A stretch of DNA of 64,000 nt, from assembly GCA_050949645.1 (NCBI GenBank), contig JBMNGC010000001.1, positions 2,542,001 through 2,606,000 of the forward strand, read 5' to 3'. Below the pieces are notes generated by a model, which had not been told where the DNA came from, ran no database searches, and saw nothing but the letters and a program-made list of their open reading frames with translations. How positions within the stretch are numbered: position 1 is the stretch's first letter; each line of letters starts with the position of its first letter. This stretch comes from RUG369 sp050949645 (GTDB taxonomy: Bacteria > Planctomycetota > Planctomycetia > Pirellulales > Thermoguttaceae). The translations under genes were made by a program, and so were the position numbers. Shown one piece after another: positions 53,039 to 61,961 of the stretch.

Positions 53039-54487
53039 TCAGGTCTGCAACGACTGAGCGACGTCGGTGCGATACGCGACAACGGCGGGGAGGTACCCGA
53101 CGATCGAGGCGAGGATAGCCAACGCGGGAATCAGGATCAGCTCGGTCAGCTGGAAGTTCCACGGCCGAACCATGACGTTCGCGTAGGACATGATCAGCGG
53201 CGAAAGCGCCCCGATTGCCAGATGTCCGATGAGCGCTCCGATCGCGCCGCCGCCAAGGGACAGCAGGATCGATTCGAGAAGAATAATCGACATGACGGTC
53301 GAACGCCGAGCGCCGAGCGCGCGCATAATCGCGATCTCCTGACGACGCTCGTTCATCGAGTTATAGATACTCACCATCATGCCGACGCCCGCCACAATAA
53401 CGACCTGAATCGCAAAAATAATCAAAACGCTCTGAATATTCCCGATGACGTCCTGGAAGAAGGCGGCGATTTCCTGAACCGGCGCAACCGCCTGAGCTTC
53501 GAGGAGCTCGCCTTCGATCTTCGCGGGCAGCGCGGTGACCGCCGTGTCGATGACAGCGACGCGGTCGGGAGTAACGACCGAGCTTTCGGCGATCTCAACG
53601 CCGGGCATATCCGTCAGCGCGTCGATCTGCTCCTTCGTCGCGGAGGGCCCGACTTCCATATCCTTCGTAATGACAAGGATGGCCGTCAGGCGTCGTTCGA
53701 AATCCTTGTGGTCGTGATCGCCGTCCTCAGCGTCGCCGCCTTCAGCGACGAGTTTTGTCGGATCGTCGATCCCGAGCTCGGCGCGTTTTTTCTCGAGCTC
53801 CTCGTCGCGAAGGGAATAATCAACCGTCTCCGAGGTCGTAGCATGCTCGTGCTGCGCATAGAAGCCGTCAAGATTCACGAAGACCGCGCGGTCGTTGGGG
53901 CTGCCGGTATGGTTCAGGACCCCCACGACGGTGAATGGTTCATGCAGATCGTCGTCGCGCGTGGAGCCGGTATGACCGAAACGAATCTCGTCGCCAACCC
54001 TCAGCTTGTTCTTCCTGGCGACGTTGTAACCGACGACGGCGCCGTAGGAATCGGCGTTCTTAAAAAATTCGCCCGATTGAAGCGTATACTGCTTGCCGTC
54101 GGAGGACGTCACGGAATAGAAATAGTCGGGAGTCGTCGCTACGACGGGCGCGCCTTGATAGTTATCGCCGCGCGCGATCGGGATCGCCGTCTTCACTTCT
54201 GCAGAATATCGGGAAGAATTCAGCAGCGTGTAATAATTATAGGGTATCAGTCCGACAGGGTCCTGATTATAAAACACCGAGCTCAGAACGAGCTGGAGCT
54301 TGCTTCCCTTCGCGCCGACGATCAGGTCGTAGCCCTGCGCGCCCTGCTGAAACGATTTGCTCACGACCCCGTTGATAACGAGAACCGTCACCACGAGCGC
54401 GACGCCTAGCGCCATCGACAGCGCGGTAAGCGAGGAGGCAAGCGCGCGATGTTGGATGCTTTTCCAGGCAATTTTCCAAAGACTCAT
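53039..54487 (-). CDS. FtsX/MacB-like ABC transporter permease with His-rich insert
   Basis: 482 residues. One N-terminal helix (about 18-40) and three C-terminal helices enclose a large periplasmic domain, the MacB/FtsX permease plan. IYNSMNERRQEIAIMRALGA before the second-last helices is the coupling motif. The periplasmic part holds His/Asp clusters (QHEHATTSE, DGDHDHKDFERR) that could bind metal. With the DUF3299-like gene downstream this resembles the permease of Zrg-type metal systems, which also have an ATPase; none is adjacent here. gyrA is upstream on the same strand, 148 bases away. Confidence 0.82.
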   Translation of the reverse strand: MSLWKIAWKSIQHRALASSLTALSMALGVALVVTVLVINGVVSKSFQQGAQGYDLIVGAKGSKLQLVLSSVFYNQDPVGLIPYNYYTLLNSSRYSAEVKTAIPIARGDNYQGAPVVATTPDYFYSVTSSDGKQYTLQSGEFFKNADSYGAVVGYNVARKNKLRVGDEIRFGHTGSTRDDDLHEPFTVVGVLNHTGSPNDRAVFVNLDGFYAQHEHATTSETVDYSLRDEELEKKRAELGIDDPTKLVAEGGDAEDGDHDHKDFERRLTAILVITKDMEVGPSATKEQIDALTDMPGVEIAESSVVTPDRVAVIDTAVTALPAKIEGELLEAQAVAPVQEIAAFFQDVIGNIQSVLIIFAIQVVIVAGVGMMVSIYNSMNERRQEIAIMRALGARRSTVMSIILLESILLSLGGGAIGALIGHLAIGALSPLIMSYANVMVRPWNFQLTELILIPALAILASIVGYLPAVVAYRTDVAQSLQT

Positions 54488-54635
54488 ATCTACCCGCCTT
54501 TAGCGTCGGCTCGCGCTTGGAGCAACGATCCGGACGCAACTTAAAAAAGAGTCTTTCCGCGCCTTGCGACGCGGCGTGACTTATCATCGACCTGCGTGCG
54601 GTCCAGAAAACGACGCTCCGTACGCGCGACGCATA

Positions 54636-57600
54636 TCATTCTTGTTCGTCGGTTTCCGAGTCGTCCTCGGTCTGATCGTCGATCTGATCTTCGAGTTCGG
54701 CGACGACGTCAAGACGCTCGTCCGTCTCTTCGTACGTTTCGCCGACGACTTCCTTGGACACGCCGACCGTTTCCTTCTCCGTCTCCTCGACGTCTTCGTT
54801 CGGAACGCGATTGACCGCCGCGATCTCATCACCCTTGCGGAGCTTCATAAGAATCACGCCGTTCGTGTTGCGACCCGTGACACGAACGCTCGAGGCGGCA
54901 AGACGCTGGATCATTCCATTCTTCGTAATGACCATGAGCTCGTCGTCGTCTTCGACGCGCAACGCGGCGACAACCGCTCCGTTACGCTTCGTCGTCTTCA
55001 TATCCAGCACGCCGAGTCCGCCGCGACGTTTCGTCGGGTACGGCTTGATCTGATCTGGGCTCGGACCGTCGTCGGCGTCGTCCGACTCGACGGGAACGTT
55101 CGGACCGATGAGGGTCCGTTTAGCGTAACCGTTGGCGGAGACGTTGAGGAGATAGGAGTTTTCCTCGGCAATCGTCATACCGACGACGACGTCGTCCGCT
55201 CGCAGCTTGACGCCGCGAACTCCCGAACTCACGCGCCCCATCGGACGAACGTCCGACTGACTGAAGCGGATCGTGCGTCCCGATGCGGTCGTAAGCATGA
55301 TCTCGTCGCCGGCCTGGCAGACGTCGACCGCCACCAGTTCATCCTTTGGAGTGGGACGATTAGAGTCCTTTTTCTGTTCCTGTCCGCTTTGAACGTCCGA
55401 GTCTTCGCCGCGGAGCCTGATCGCGATGAGTCCGGTCCTTCTTGGTCGCTTATACGCGCTCAAACGAGTCTTCTTCACCAGTCCGTCGCGCGTCGCCATC
55501 ACAAGATAGGCGCCAGGCTGCTTGAAGTCGCGGATCGCAAGGCAGCTGGCGATCGTTTCGTCCTTCTCCAGGCTCAGGAGGTTCACGATATTGCGTCCCT
55601 TGCCGTCGCGCGACGACTGCGGGATACCGTAGACCTTCTGCCAGTAGACGTTCCCTCGGTTCGTGAAGAACATAAGGTAATTGTGCGTGCTCGAAACGAA
55701 GAGGTGCTGCACCGGGTCTTCTTCGGCGACCTTAGCGCCCTTAACTCCAACGCCGCCGCGACGTTGCGCTTTGTAGTCGTCAAGGGGCGTGCGCTTGATG
55801 TAACCTTCCTGCGTGATGGAAACAACCATCGTCTCTTCTTCGATGAGGTCTTCATCGTCGACTTCGGTGATCTCTCCCGGAAGGATATCGGTGCGACGCT
55901 TGTCGGCGAACTTCTTCTTGATTTCGAGAAGATCGTCGCGAACGATCGCCATAATGTTGGCTTCGTCAGAGAGGATACGCCGATATTCCGTGATATCTTC
56001 GAGGAGCGAGTTATACTCATTGCCAAGTTTTTCCTGTTCGAGACGCGCCAATTGGCCGAGCGTCACGCGCAGGATCGCGTCCGCCTGAACAGGGGTCAGC
56101 GTATAGCTTTCCTTGACGCCGCGCATCTCCGTAAAGGCTTCGAACCCTGCGCCGAGCGCGCGTTGGAGGAGCGCCGCGGGGCAGGCGATCTGCATGATCC
56201 GCTGCTTCGCGGTCGCCTGATCGGGCGACGTCTTGATCGTCTCGATGATCTCGTCGATATTGGCGTGGGCAATGAGGAGCCCCTCGACCGTGTGCTGGCG
56301 ACGAACCGCGCGTTTGAGCAGGAAGTTCGTTCGGCGACGAATCACGGTGCGGCGATGACGCAGGAACTCTTCGAGCAGTTCCTTCAACGACATGACGCGC
56401 GGTTTGCCGTCGACGAGCGCGAGGAGGATCATCGAGAAACTCGACTGCAACGGCGTGTACTGGTAGAGCTGATTGAGCGTTACATGCGCGTCGGCGTCCT
56501 TTTTCAGATCTAACACGAGTCGCACGGGCTCTTTAAGATCCGATTCGTTGCGGATGGCGGAGACGCCTCCAACGCTCCCGGCGGTCACCGCTTCGGCAAT
56601 TTTTTTCTCGATGTTGTCGCGCGCCTGCTGATACGGAATTTCCGAAATAACAATCCGCTCGCGATTATTCTTGGCGTTGCGTTCGATTTTGGCGTGCGCG
56701 CGAACGACAATCGTGCTGCGACCGGTCATATAACCGCGTCGGACGCCTCTGAGGCCGCAGATTACTCCGCCGGTCGGGAAGTCCGGACCGGGACAATGAT
56801 GGAGCAGCTCGAGTATCGTCGTCTCGGGATTGTCGATGAGAGCGATCGCCGCGTCGCAAACTTCGCCGAGGTTATGCGGCGGAATGCTTGTCGACATACC
56901 GACGGCAATACCGTTCGAGCCGTTAATGAGTAGGTTCGGCGCTTTTGAGGGCAGAACGACCGGCTCCATGCGCATACCGTCGTAGGTCGGCATGAAGTCG
57001 ACGGTCTCATATTCCAAATCCTCGAGCATCGCCGTTGCGAACCCGGAGAGACGCGCTTCAGTATAACGCATCGCGGCGGGCGGCAATCCGGCGATCGATC
57101 CGAAGTTACCCTGCTTGTCGACGAGCACATGGCGCATGTTCCACTCTTGCGCCATTCGCGCGAGCGTCGGATAGATAATCGCTTCGCCGTGGGGATGATA
57201 GTTTCCAGACGCGTCGCCGGAAATTTTCGCGCATTTGACGCGCTGCGAGCTCGGCCCGAGCCTAAGATCGTTCATCGCGACGAGGATGCGCCGCTGGGAC
57301 GGCTTGAGACCGTCGCGTACGTCTGGGATCGCGCGCGAGACGATAACGCTCATCGAGTAGTCGAGGTAGCTCTGCTCCATCTCCTCGAAGATCGGACGTT
57401 GCCATATCGTCGTTCCGTCGTCCAGAGTCAGGTTTGGATACGGTTTGCCGTTGATTTCGACTGTACCGCGAAAGTACGGTTTCAGTTCGTCAGGGGCAAA
57501 CTTTGAGACAAAAACCTGGTCAAGATCGCCGGGACCAACCTTCGACCCCGCGGACCAGGCTCCGCCGCCGTTGTTCTCTTCGTTAGGACGACCAGGATAC

Positions 57601-57641
57601 TCGTTGTCCAAACCTTCAAATCTATCTTCGTCGTCAGCCAC
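54636..57641 (-). CDS. gyrA: DNA gyrase subunit A
   Basis: 1001 residues from a GTG at 57641; the ribosome site is weak, and longer forms would need a TTG at 57707. It cuts and rejoins DNA during supercoiling, with GyrB. The catalytic Tyr is in AAMRYTEARL (Tyr193). The GyrA box QRRGGVG and a full six-blade C-terminal domain distinguish it from ParC. The quinolone region reads YHPHGEAIIYPTLARMAQEW, so positions equivalent to E. coli Ser83 and Asp87 are Ala154 and Pro158. It starts with an acidic N-terminal extension of about 80 residues and ends with an acidic tail (about 60 residues of Glu/Asp). A good promoter is at 57787-57814. gyrB is not in the window. Confidence 0.93.
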   Translation of the reverse strand: MADDEDRFEGLDNEYPGRPNEENNGGGAWSAGSKVGPGDLDQVFVSKFAPDELKPYFRGTVEINGKPYPNLTLDDGTTIWQRPIFEEMEQSYLDYSMSVIVSRAIPDVRDGLKPSQRRILVAMNDLRLGPSSQRVKCAKISGDASGNYHPHGEAIIYPTLARMAQEWNMRHVLVDKQGNFGSIAGLPPAAMRYTEARLSGFATAMLEDLEYETVDFMPTYDGMRMEPVVLPSKAPNLLINGSNGIAVGMSTSIPPHNLGEVCDAAIALIDNPETTILELLHHCPGPDFPTGGVICGLRGVRRGYMTGRSTIVVRAHAKIERNAKNNRERIVISEIPYQQARDNIEKKIAEAVTAGSVGGVSAIRNESDLKEPVRLVLDLKKDADAHVTLNQLYQYTPLQSSFSMILLALVDGKPRVMSLKELLEEFLRHRRTVIRRRTNFLLKRAVRRQHTVEGLLIAHANIDEIIETIKTSPDQATAKQRIMQIACPAALLQRALGAGFEAFTEMRGVKESYTLTPVQADAILRVTLGQLARLEQEKLGNEYNSLLEDITEYRRILSDEANIMAIVRDDLLEIKKKFADKRRTDILPGEITEVDDEDLIEEETMVVSITQEGYIKRTPLDDYKAQRRGGVGVKGAKVAEEDPVQHLFVSSTHNYLMFFTNRGNVYWQKVYGIPQSSRDGKGRNIVNLLSLEKDETIASCLAIRDFKQPGAYLVMATRDGLVKKTRLSAYKRPRRTGLIAIRLRGEDSDVQSGQEQKKDSNRPTPKDELVAVDVCQAGDEIMLTTASGRTIRFSQSDVRPMGRVSSGVRGVKLRADDVVVGMTIAEENSYLLNVSANGYAKRTLIGPNVPVESDDADDGPSPDQIKPYPTKRRGGLGVLDMKTTKRNGAVVAALRVEDDDELMVITKNGMIQRLAASSVRVTGRNTNGVILMKLRKGDEIAAVNRVPNEDVEETEKETVGVSKEVVGETYEETDERLDVVAELEDQIDDQTEDDSETDEQE

Positions 57642-57786
57642 GGTGGATTCGCTTTCTTTGCTGGGTAGGACGCGTTGAGAATGACAACCGCGCCATGCGT
57701 AAAACAATTGAGGCCCGCCAGAGCGGCTTAGGTCGTAGAGCCGCGGCAGACGCGTCTAGATCGCATTTAACGCTGATACTCCCCTA

Positions 57787-57814
57787 ATTATACCGGGAAC
57801 ATTATTTCTGACAA
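57787..57814 (-). promoter_or_regulatory. Sigma70-like promoter of gyrA
   Basis: On the minus strand TTGTCA (57814-57809) and a consensus TATAAT (57792-57787) are separated by 16 bases. Confidence 0.6.
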
Positions 57815-57899
57815 CGTCAACGTCCTCATACGGGCCCAAAAACGCCCTTTTCTCGCGTTTTTCTCTAAGACGCCTCCCCCTGTCGAGTCTAGAAAGAAA

Positions 57900-57925
57900 A
57901 GAGGACGTTCCGCGGAACGTCCTCT
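57900..57925 (-). terminator. Hairpin terminator after secA
   Basis: A 12-bp perfect stem with GC in the turn is followed on the minus strand by TTTTCTTTC. Confidence 0.8.
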
Positions 57926-57953
57926 CGTGATTCATTTGCCGTGTCGAGCAGGC

Positions 57954-60900
57954 TTATTGGCCTTTACCGCAGCAGCGTTTATACTTCTTACCGCTGCCGC
58001 AAGGACACGGTTCGTTCCGACCGATCTTCGGGCCTTTGTTGCGATACGTCTCGACCTTATGCTCTTTACTCGCTTCGATCGCGTCGTCCTGCTGTTTCAT
58101 CGTCTGTTCGACTTCAGGGGTCGCCGTCTGAGAGGGATGCTGCGCGGCGCCGGCGCGGTCGGCGTCGGACCAGGTCGAACCGATGAAGTTCTCGTCAAGC
58201 TGTTCGATGCGGAAGACATAATCGGTCACACGCTCAAAGACGGCGTCCCACATCGCGTCGAAGATCCGCATACCTTCGCGCTTATACTCGACCTTAGGGT
58301 CAACCTGAGCGTAGCCGCGGAAGCTCACGCTCGATTTGAGGTGATCCATAACCTGCAGGTGTTCCTTCCAGGAGGAGTCGAGAATCCCGAGGATCAACGA
58401 GCGTTCAACTTTACGCATCTCAGGGTTGAATTCGCTTTCAATGACCGATTCCATCCGGTTTTCGAGGAGCAGCACGTCCCAGTCGGCGAGTTCTTCTACC
58501 GTAAGATCCTTGTGAAGCGCGGTATTAACCCAGTTACAGAGATCGGCGAGCGCGGGCGAATCTTTTCGAATCTTTCTCACGTCGCGAGAGGTGATACGGT
58601 CGTTGCGTCGAATTTTCTCTTCGCGAGCGGCGCGGAGAAGGTCGACGTTCACGTCCTCTTCCTCAAAGAGCTTGGAAAGCTTTTCGCGCATCGTCTCATA
58701 ATAGGGTTGCGACTTCTTGATCGCCTCGCGACTGACCTGGAAGAGCGCTTCCTCGATTTCACGACGCTGCTTGTTGCGCAGGTCTTCCACGTCGAAGTTA
58801 ACGTTGAATCGACGCGCCGCCCATTCGGCGACTCCTTCGCGGTCGTAGCGACGTCCCTGGGCGTCGACGATCGTAAAGTGGACGAGTCCTGCGAGGACGG
58901 GGAACCGCGCTTCGCGCTCGGCGTAATCCTCGAGCGTCTTTTTACGCGCTAATTCGCAGAACTCCGACGTCTCGAGCTTCTCGGCCTTTTCCGGATCGAT
59001 CGTGACGCCAAACTTATCGCTGAGCCATTTGCACGCGGTCCGGAGACCATAGTTCTGCTCCAGGAGTCGCGCGCCGTCCGTCAACGGCGTGTTATCGCAG
59101 AAGCGTTCCGCGCGCTCGATGAGGAATTCGGCGACGTGGTCGCGTCCGAGCTTGCGAAGGTCGCGATCGTTGATCGAGCATCGCCATCGTGCGTTCGCGG
59201 TCTTCGCGAGCGCCTGCCAGTTCCATTCTTCCTCGGGCGCGTCGTCGGGAAGGTTCTCTTCGACGAGGTCGAGCGCGAGCGCTTCCGACATTCTTCTAGC
59301 GTGGTCGGCGGCATATTCCGCCGCTTCCTCCGCGTTCGAACCAAAGAACTGTTTCGGCTCAAACTCGACGTTGAGTTGCCGCGACGCATACGCCGCGTAC
59401 GCTTCCGCGCCGTAATTCTGATCAAGGAAATCGTTGAGATGACGGTTCAGCTGCGCGTCGATCATCTTGAGGACGAAATCCTTCGTATTGCCGCCGTCAA
59501 GGATGCGCTGGCGATAGGAGTAGACGCGCTTACGCTGCATATCCATGACTTCGTCGTAGTCGAGGAGGCTTTTACGAATATCGAAGTTAAATTCCTCGCG
59601 TTTCTTCTGAGCGCCCTCGATTCGCCGCGTGACCATGGGACTTTCGATCGCCTGACCGTCTTCCATGCCCAGTCTCGTGAGGAGGTTCTTAACCCAGTCG
59701 CCCGCGAAGATGCGCACAAGGTCGTCTTCCAGCGACAGGTAGAACCGCGCTTCGCCGGGGTCGCCCTGACGACCGCAACGTCCGATGAGCTGAAGGTCGA
59801 TACGCCTCGCCTCGTGACGTTCCGTACCGATAATGCAGAGTCCGCCAAGGGAACGAACGACCTCCCCTTCCGCCTTCATCTGCTCGCGGCGTTCGATATC
59901 CTCGACGCACGCGCGCCACTCGTCCTGCGGCACGTCGAGACGCGTCGGGTATTTCGTCTGGAAAATAGACCATGCAAGGGTCTCGGGGTTGCCGCCGAGG
60001 ATAATGTCGGTTCCGCGGCCCGCCATATTCGTCGCGATCGTCACCGCGTTGAGGCGACCCGCCTGCGCGACGATCTCGGATTCACGGCCGACGTTTTCAG
60101 GCTTGGCGTTGAGCACCTGATGCTTAATGCCGCGCCGATCGAGCATCGCAGAAATGAGTTCGCTTTTCTGAATCGAGACGGTACCGACGAGGATCGGACG
60201 ACCCTTCTTATAAATTTTTGCAATTTTGTCGCGAGGAACCTTAAGCTTATTGCGGTCCCCTTTCGGGATAAATTCGACGATCTCTTCATGCTCGTCGGTA
60301 ATCTCGCCGCTCGCTTCGTTTCCGTCGGTGAATTCCAGGGTGTCCCATTTATGGATGCGTTCGATTTCATCGACGACCGCGCTGTATTTCTCCTTTTCCG
60401 TCCGATAGATGAGGTCCGGCTTCGTAATACGCTGGACGGGCCTGTTAGGCGGGATCGCAAGGACGTCGAGTTTGTAGATTTTCCAGAACTCACTCGCTTC
60501 CGTCATCGCGGTACCGGTCATACCGCAGATTTTGTCATAAAGCTTGAAGAAGTTCTGCAACGTAATCGTTGCGAGGGTGCGGTTCTCCTGCTTGACCTGG
60601 ACTTTTTCCTTCGCCTCGACCGCTTGGTGCAGACCGTCGCTCCAGGTTCGGCCCTCCATGAGACGTCCTGTGAAATCGTCAACAATGACGATCTCGCCGT
60701 TTTTCACGACATAGTTCACGTCCCTTTTGTAGAGATAGCGCGCCTTAAGCGCGTTGTCGATGAGGTGCGGCCAGTGCATATTGCCGACGGTGTAGAAGCT
60801 CTCGACGCCGGCCAGATGTTCCGCTCGGCGCACGCCGTCGTCCGTAAGGTTGGTCGTGTGCTCTTTTTCGTCGACGTTGAAGTCGACGTCTTTGACAAGC

Positions 60901-61718
60901 TGGACCGCGATGGCGTCCGCCGCGCGATATTTCGAGACGTCGTCCTGCGCCGAGCCCGCGATAATGAGGGGCGTTCGCGCTTCGTCGATGAGAATGTTGT
61001 CGACTTCGTCGATGATCGCGTAATGGAGGAGCCCTTGAGACTGCTGGGCGTCGGCGGGGAACGACGTATCGCCGCGACGCGCGTAACGCATGTTGTCGCG
61101 AAGATAATCGAACCCGTACTCATTGTTCGTCCCGTACGTTACGTCGCAAGCGTAGGCGCGCTGACGGTCGGCGGTCGACATATTGCTCTGAATCGAACCG
61201 ACGGTCATTCCTAGCGCCATATAGATCGGGCCCATCCACTCCATGTCGCGTCTCGCGAGATAGTCGTTGACGGTCACGACGTGGACGCCCTTCCCTTCGA
61301 GCGCATTGAGGTACGCCGGGAGCGTTGCGACGAGCGTTTTACCTTCGCCCGTCATCATTTCGGCGATCTTACCCGAGTGGAGCGTCACGCCGCCGATGAG
61401 CTGAACGTCGTAATGGCGCAGTCCAATCGTTCGCATACTCGCTTCGCGACAGACGGCAAAGGCTTCTTCAAGGAGATCGTCGAGCGTTTCGCCGGCGGCG
61501 AGTCTTTTGCGGAAAAGCGCAGTCTGGTTGCGAAGCTCTTCATCGCTCATCGCCTGATATTTCGGTTCCAGCGCGTTGATCGCCTGCACGCGCGGCGTAA
61601 GCTTCTTGAGTTCGCGTTCGTTACTCGAACCGAACATCGACGTGATTTTATTTTCAAACCAGCGCGAGACGCCGCCGAAAAAATTGCTCACACCGTCCAG
61701 GGACTCCTGAATATCCAT
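57954..61718 (-). CDS. secA: Preprotein translocase ATPase SecA (extended form)
   Basis: 1254 residues, against about 900 in E. coli. SecA pushes Sec substrates through SecYEG. Walker A is MTGEGKTLVATLPAYL (from 122), DEAD-type IIDEVDNILIDEARTPL, and the second motor domain has TNMAGRGTDIILGG and IGRCGRQGDPGEARFYLS. The zinc-binding tail CPCGSGKKYKRCCGKG closes the protein. The extra length lies mainly in the stretch after LLDYDEVMDMQRKRVYSYR (about residues 760-1130), the wing/scaffold region, where several Glu/Arg-rich helices are added. Promoter at 61795-61823, terminator at 57900. Single-gene unit. Confidence 0.95.
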   Translation of the reverse strand: MDIQESLDGVSNFFGGVSRWFENKITSMFGSSNERELKKLTPRVQAINALEPKYQAMSDEELRNQTALFRKRLAAGETLDDLLEEAFAVCREASMRTIGLRHYDVQLIGGVTLHSGKIAEMMTGEGKTLVATLPAYLNALEGKGVHVVTVNDYLARRDMEWMGPIYMALGMTVGSIQSNMSTADRQRAYACDVTYGTNNEYGFDYLRDNMRYARRGDTSFPADAQQSQGLLHYAIIDEVDNILIDEARTPLIIAGSAQDDVSKYRAADAIAVQLVKDVDFNVDEKEHTTNLTDDGVRRAEHLAGVESFYTVGNMHWPHLIDNALKARYLYKRDVNYVVKNGEIVIVDDFTGRLMEGRTWSDGLHQAVEAKEKVQVKQENRTLATITLQNFFKLYDKICGMTGTAMTEASEFWKIYKLDVLAIPPNRPVQRITKPDLIYRTEKEKYSAVVDEIERIHKWDTLEFTDGNEASGEITDEHEEIVEFIPKGDRNKLKVPRDKIAKIYKKGRPILVGTVSIQKSELISAMLDRRGIKHQVLNAKPENVGRESEIVAQAGRLNAVTIATNMAGRGTDIILGGNPETLAWSIFQTKYPTRLDVPQDEWRACVEDIERREQMKAEGEVVRSLGGLCIIGTERHEARRIDLQLIGRCGRQGDPGEARFYLSLEDDLVRIFAGDWVKNLLTRLGMEDGQAIESPMVTRRIEGAQKKREEFNFDIRKSLLDYDEVMDMQRKRVYSYRQRILDGGNTKDFVLKMIDAQLNRHLNDFLDQNYGAEAYAAYASRQLNVEFEPKQFFGSNAEEAAEYAADHARRMSEALALDLVEENLPDDAPEEEWNWQALAKTANARWRCSINDRDLRKLGRDHVAEFLIERAERFCDNTPLTDGARLLEQNYGLRTACKWLSDKFGVTIDPEKAEKLETSEFCELARKKTLEDYAEREARFPVLAGLVHFTIVDAQGRRYDREGVAEWAARRFNVNFDVEDLRNKQRREIEEALFQVSREAIKKSQPYYETMREKLSKLFEEEDVNVDLLRAAREEKIRRNDRITSRDVRKIRKDSPALADLCNWVNTALHKDLTVEELADWDVLLLENRMESVIESEFNPEMRKVERSLILGILDSSWKEHLQVMDHLKSSVSFRGYAQVDPKVEYKREGMRIFDAMWDAVFERVTDYVFRIEQLDENFIGSTWSDADRAGAAQHPSQTATPEVEQTMKQQDDAIEASKEHKVETYRNKGPKIGRNEPCPCGSGKKYKRCCGKGQ

Positions 61719-61794
61719 AGTAATCCGCTTTATTATCTTATGGTTAAACGTTTCTTAATGTTGCTCGCTAATCTGAATAGAGAGAATCCGAGAT

Positions 61795-61823
61795 ATTTTA
61801 CATTTTTTACGGCTAGAGGTCAA
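61795..61823 (-). promoter_or_regulatory. Sigma70-like promoter of secA
   Basis: On the minus strand TTGACC (61823-61818) and TAAAAT (61800-61795) are separated by 17 bases, about 80 bases before the ATG. Confidence 0.6.
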
Positions 61824-61871
61824 GATGTGAAAAGCCGCGCGTCGCAATTCCAGGACGCCGCTAATGAAAAA

Positions 61872-61899
61872 GAGCGCCGTTCCGCGAGGAACGACGCTC
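61872..61899 (-). terminator. Hairpin terminator after the right-edge giant gene
   Basis: A 12-bp stem with one C-A mismatch (61872-61883 with 61888-61899) has a 4-base loop and, on the minus strand, ends in TTTTT. Confidence 0.75.
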
Positions 61900-61961
61900 C
61901 CTATCAACTGACACCAACAAGGCGAACCCGGCGACTTCGAATCGCCGCGCCGTTGTGGGGA

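Larger units (their letters stand above)
57642..57953. other. Intergenic region between secA and gyrA
   Basis: About 310 bases. From right to left: the secA terminator hairpin (57900-57925), the gyrA promoter (57787-57814), and a gyrA leader of about 140 bases in which I see no riboswitch or ORF. Confidence 0.6.

Noticed and set aside
54540..54580. Terminator between gyrA and the permease gene
   Set aside because: Only a five-base-pair stem is visible and the T run is too far from it; gyrA and the permease gene may be read through.
54564..56513. Long plus-strand frame (649 codons) opposite gyrA
   Set aside because: It mirrors the gyrA reading frame, has no ribosome site, its product is a Arg/Val/Asp-rich string with no domain, and gyrA is certain.
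59136..61214. Long plus-strand frame (692 codons) opposite secA
   Set aside because: Mirror of secA codons (GAC/GTC reversed); low-complexity product and no start signals.
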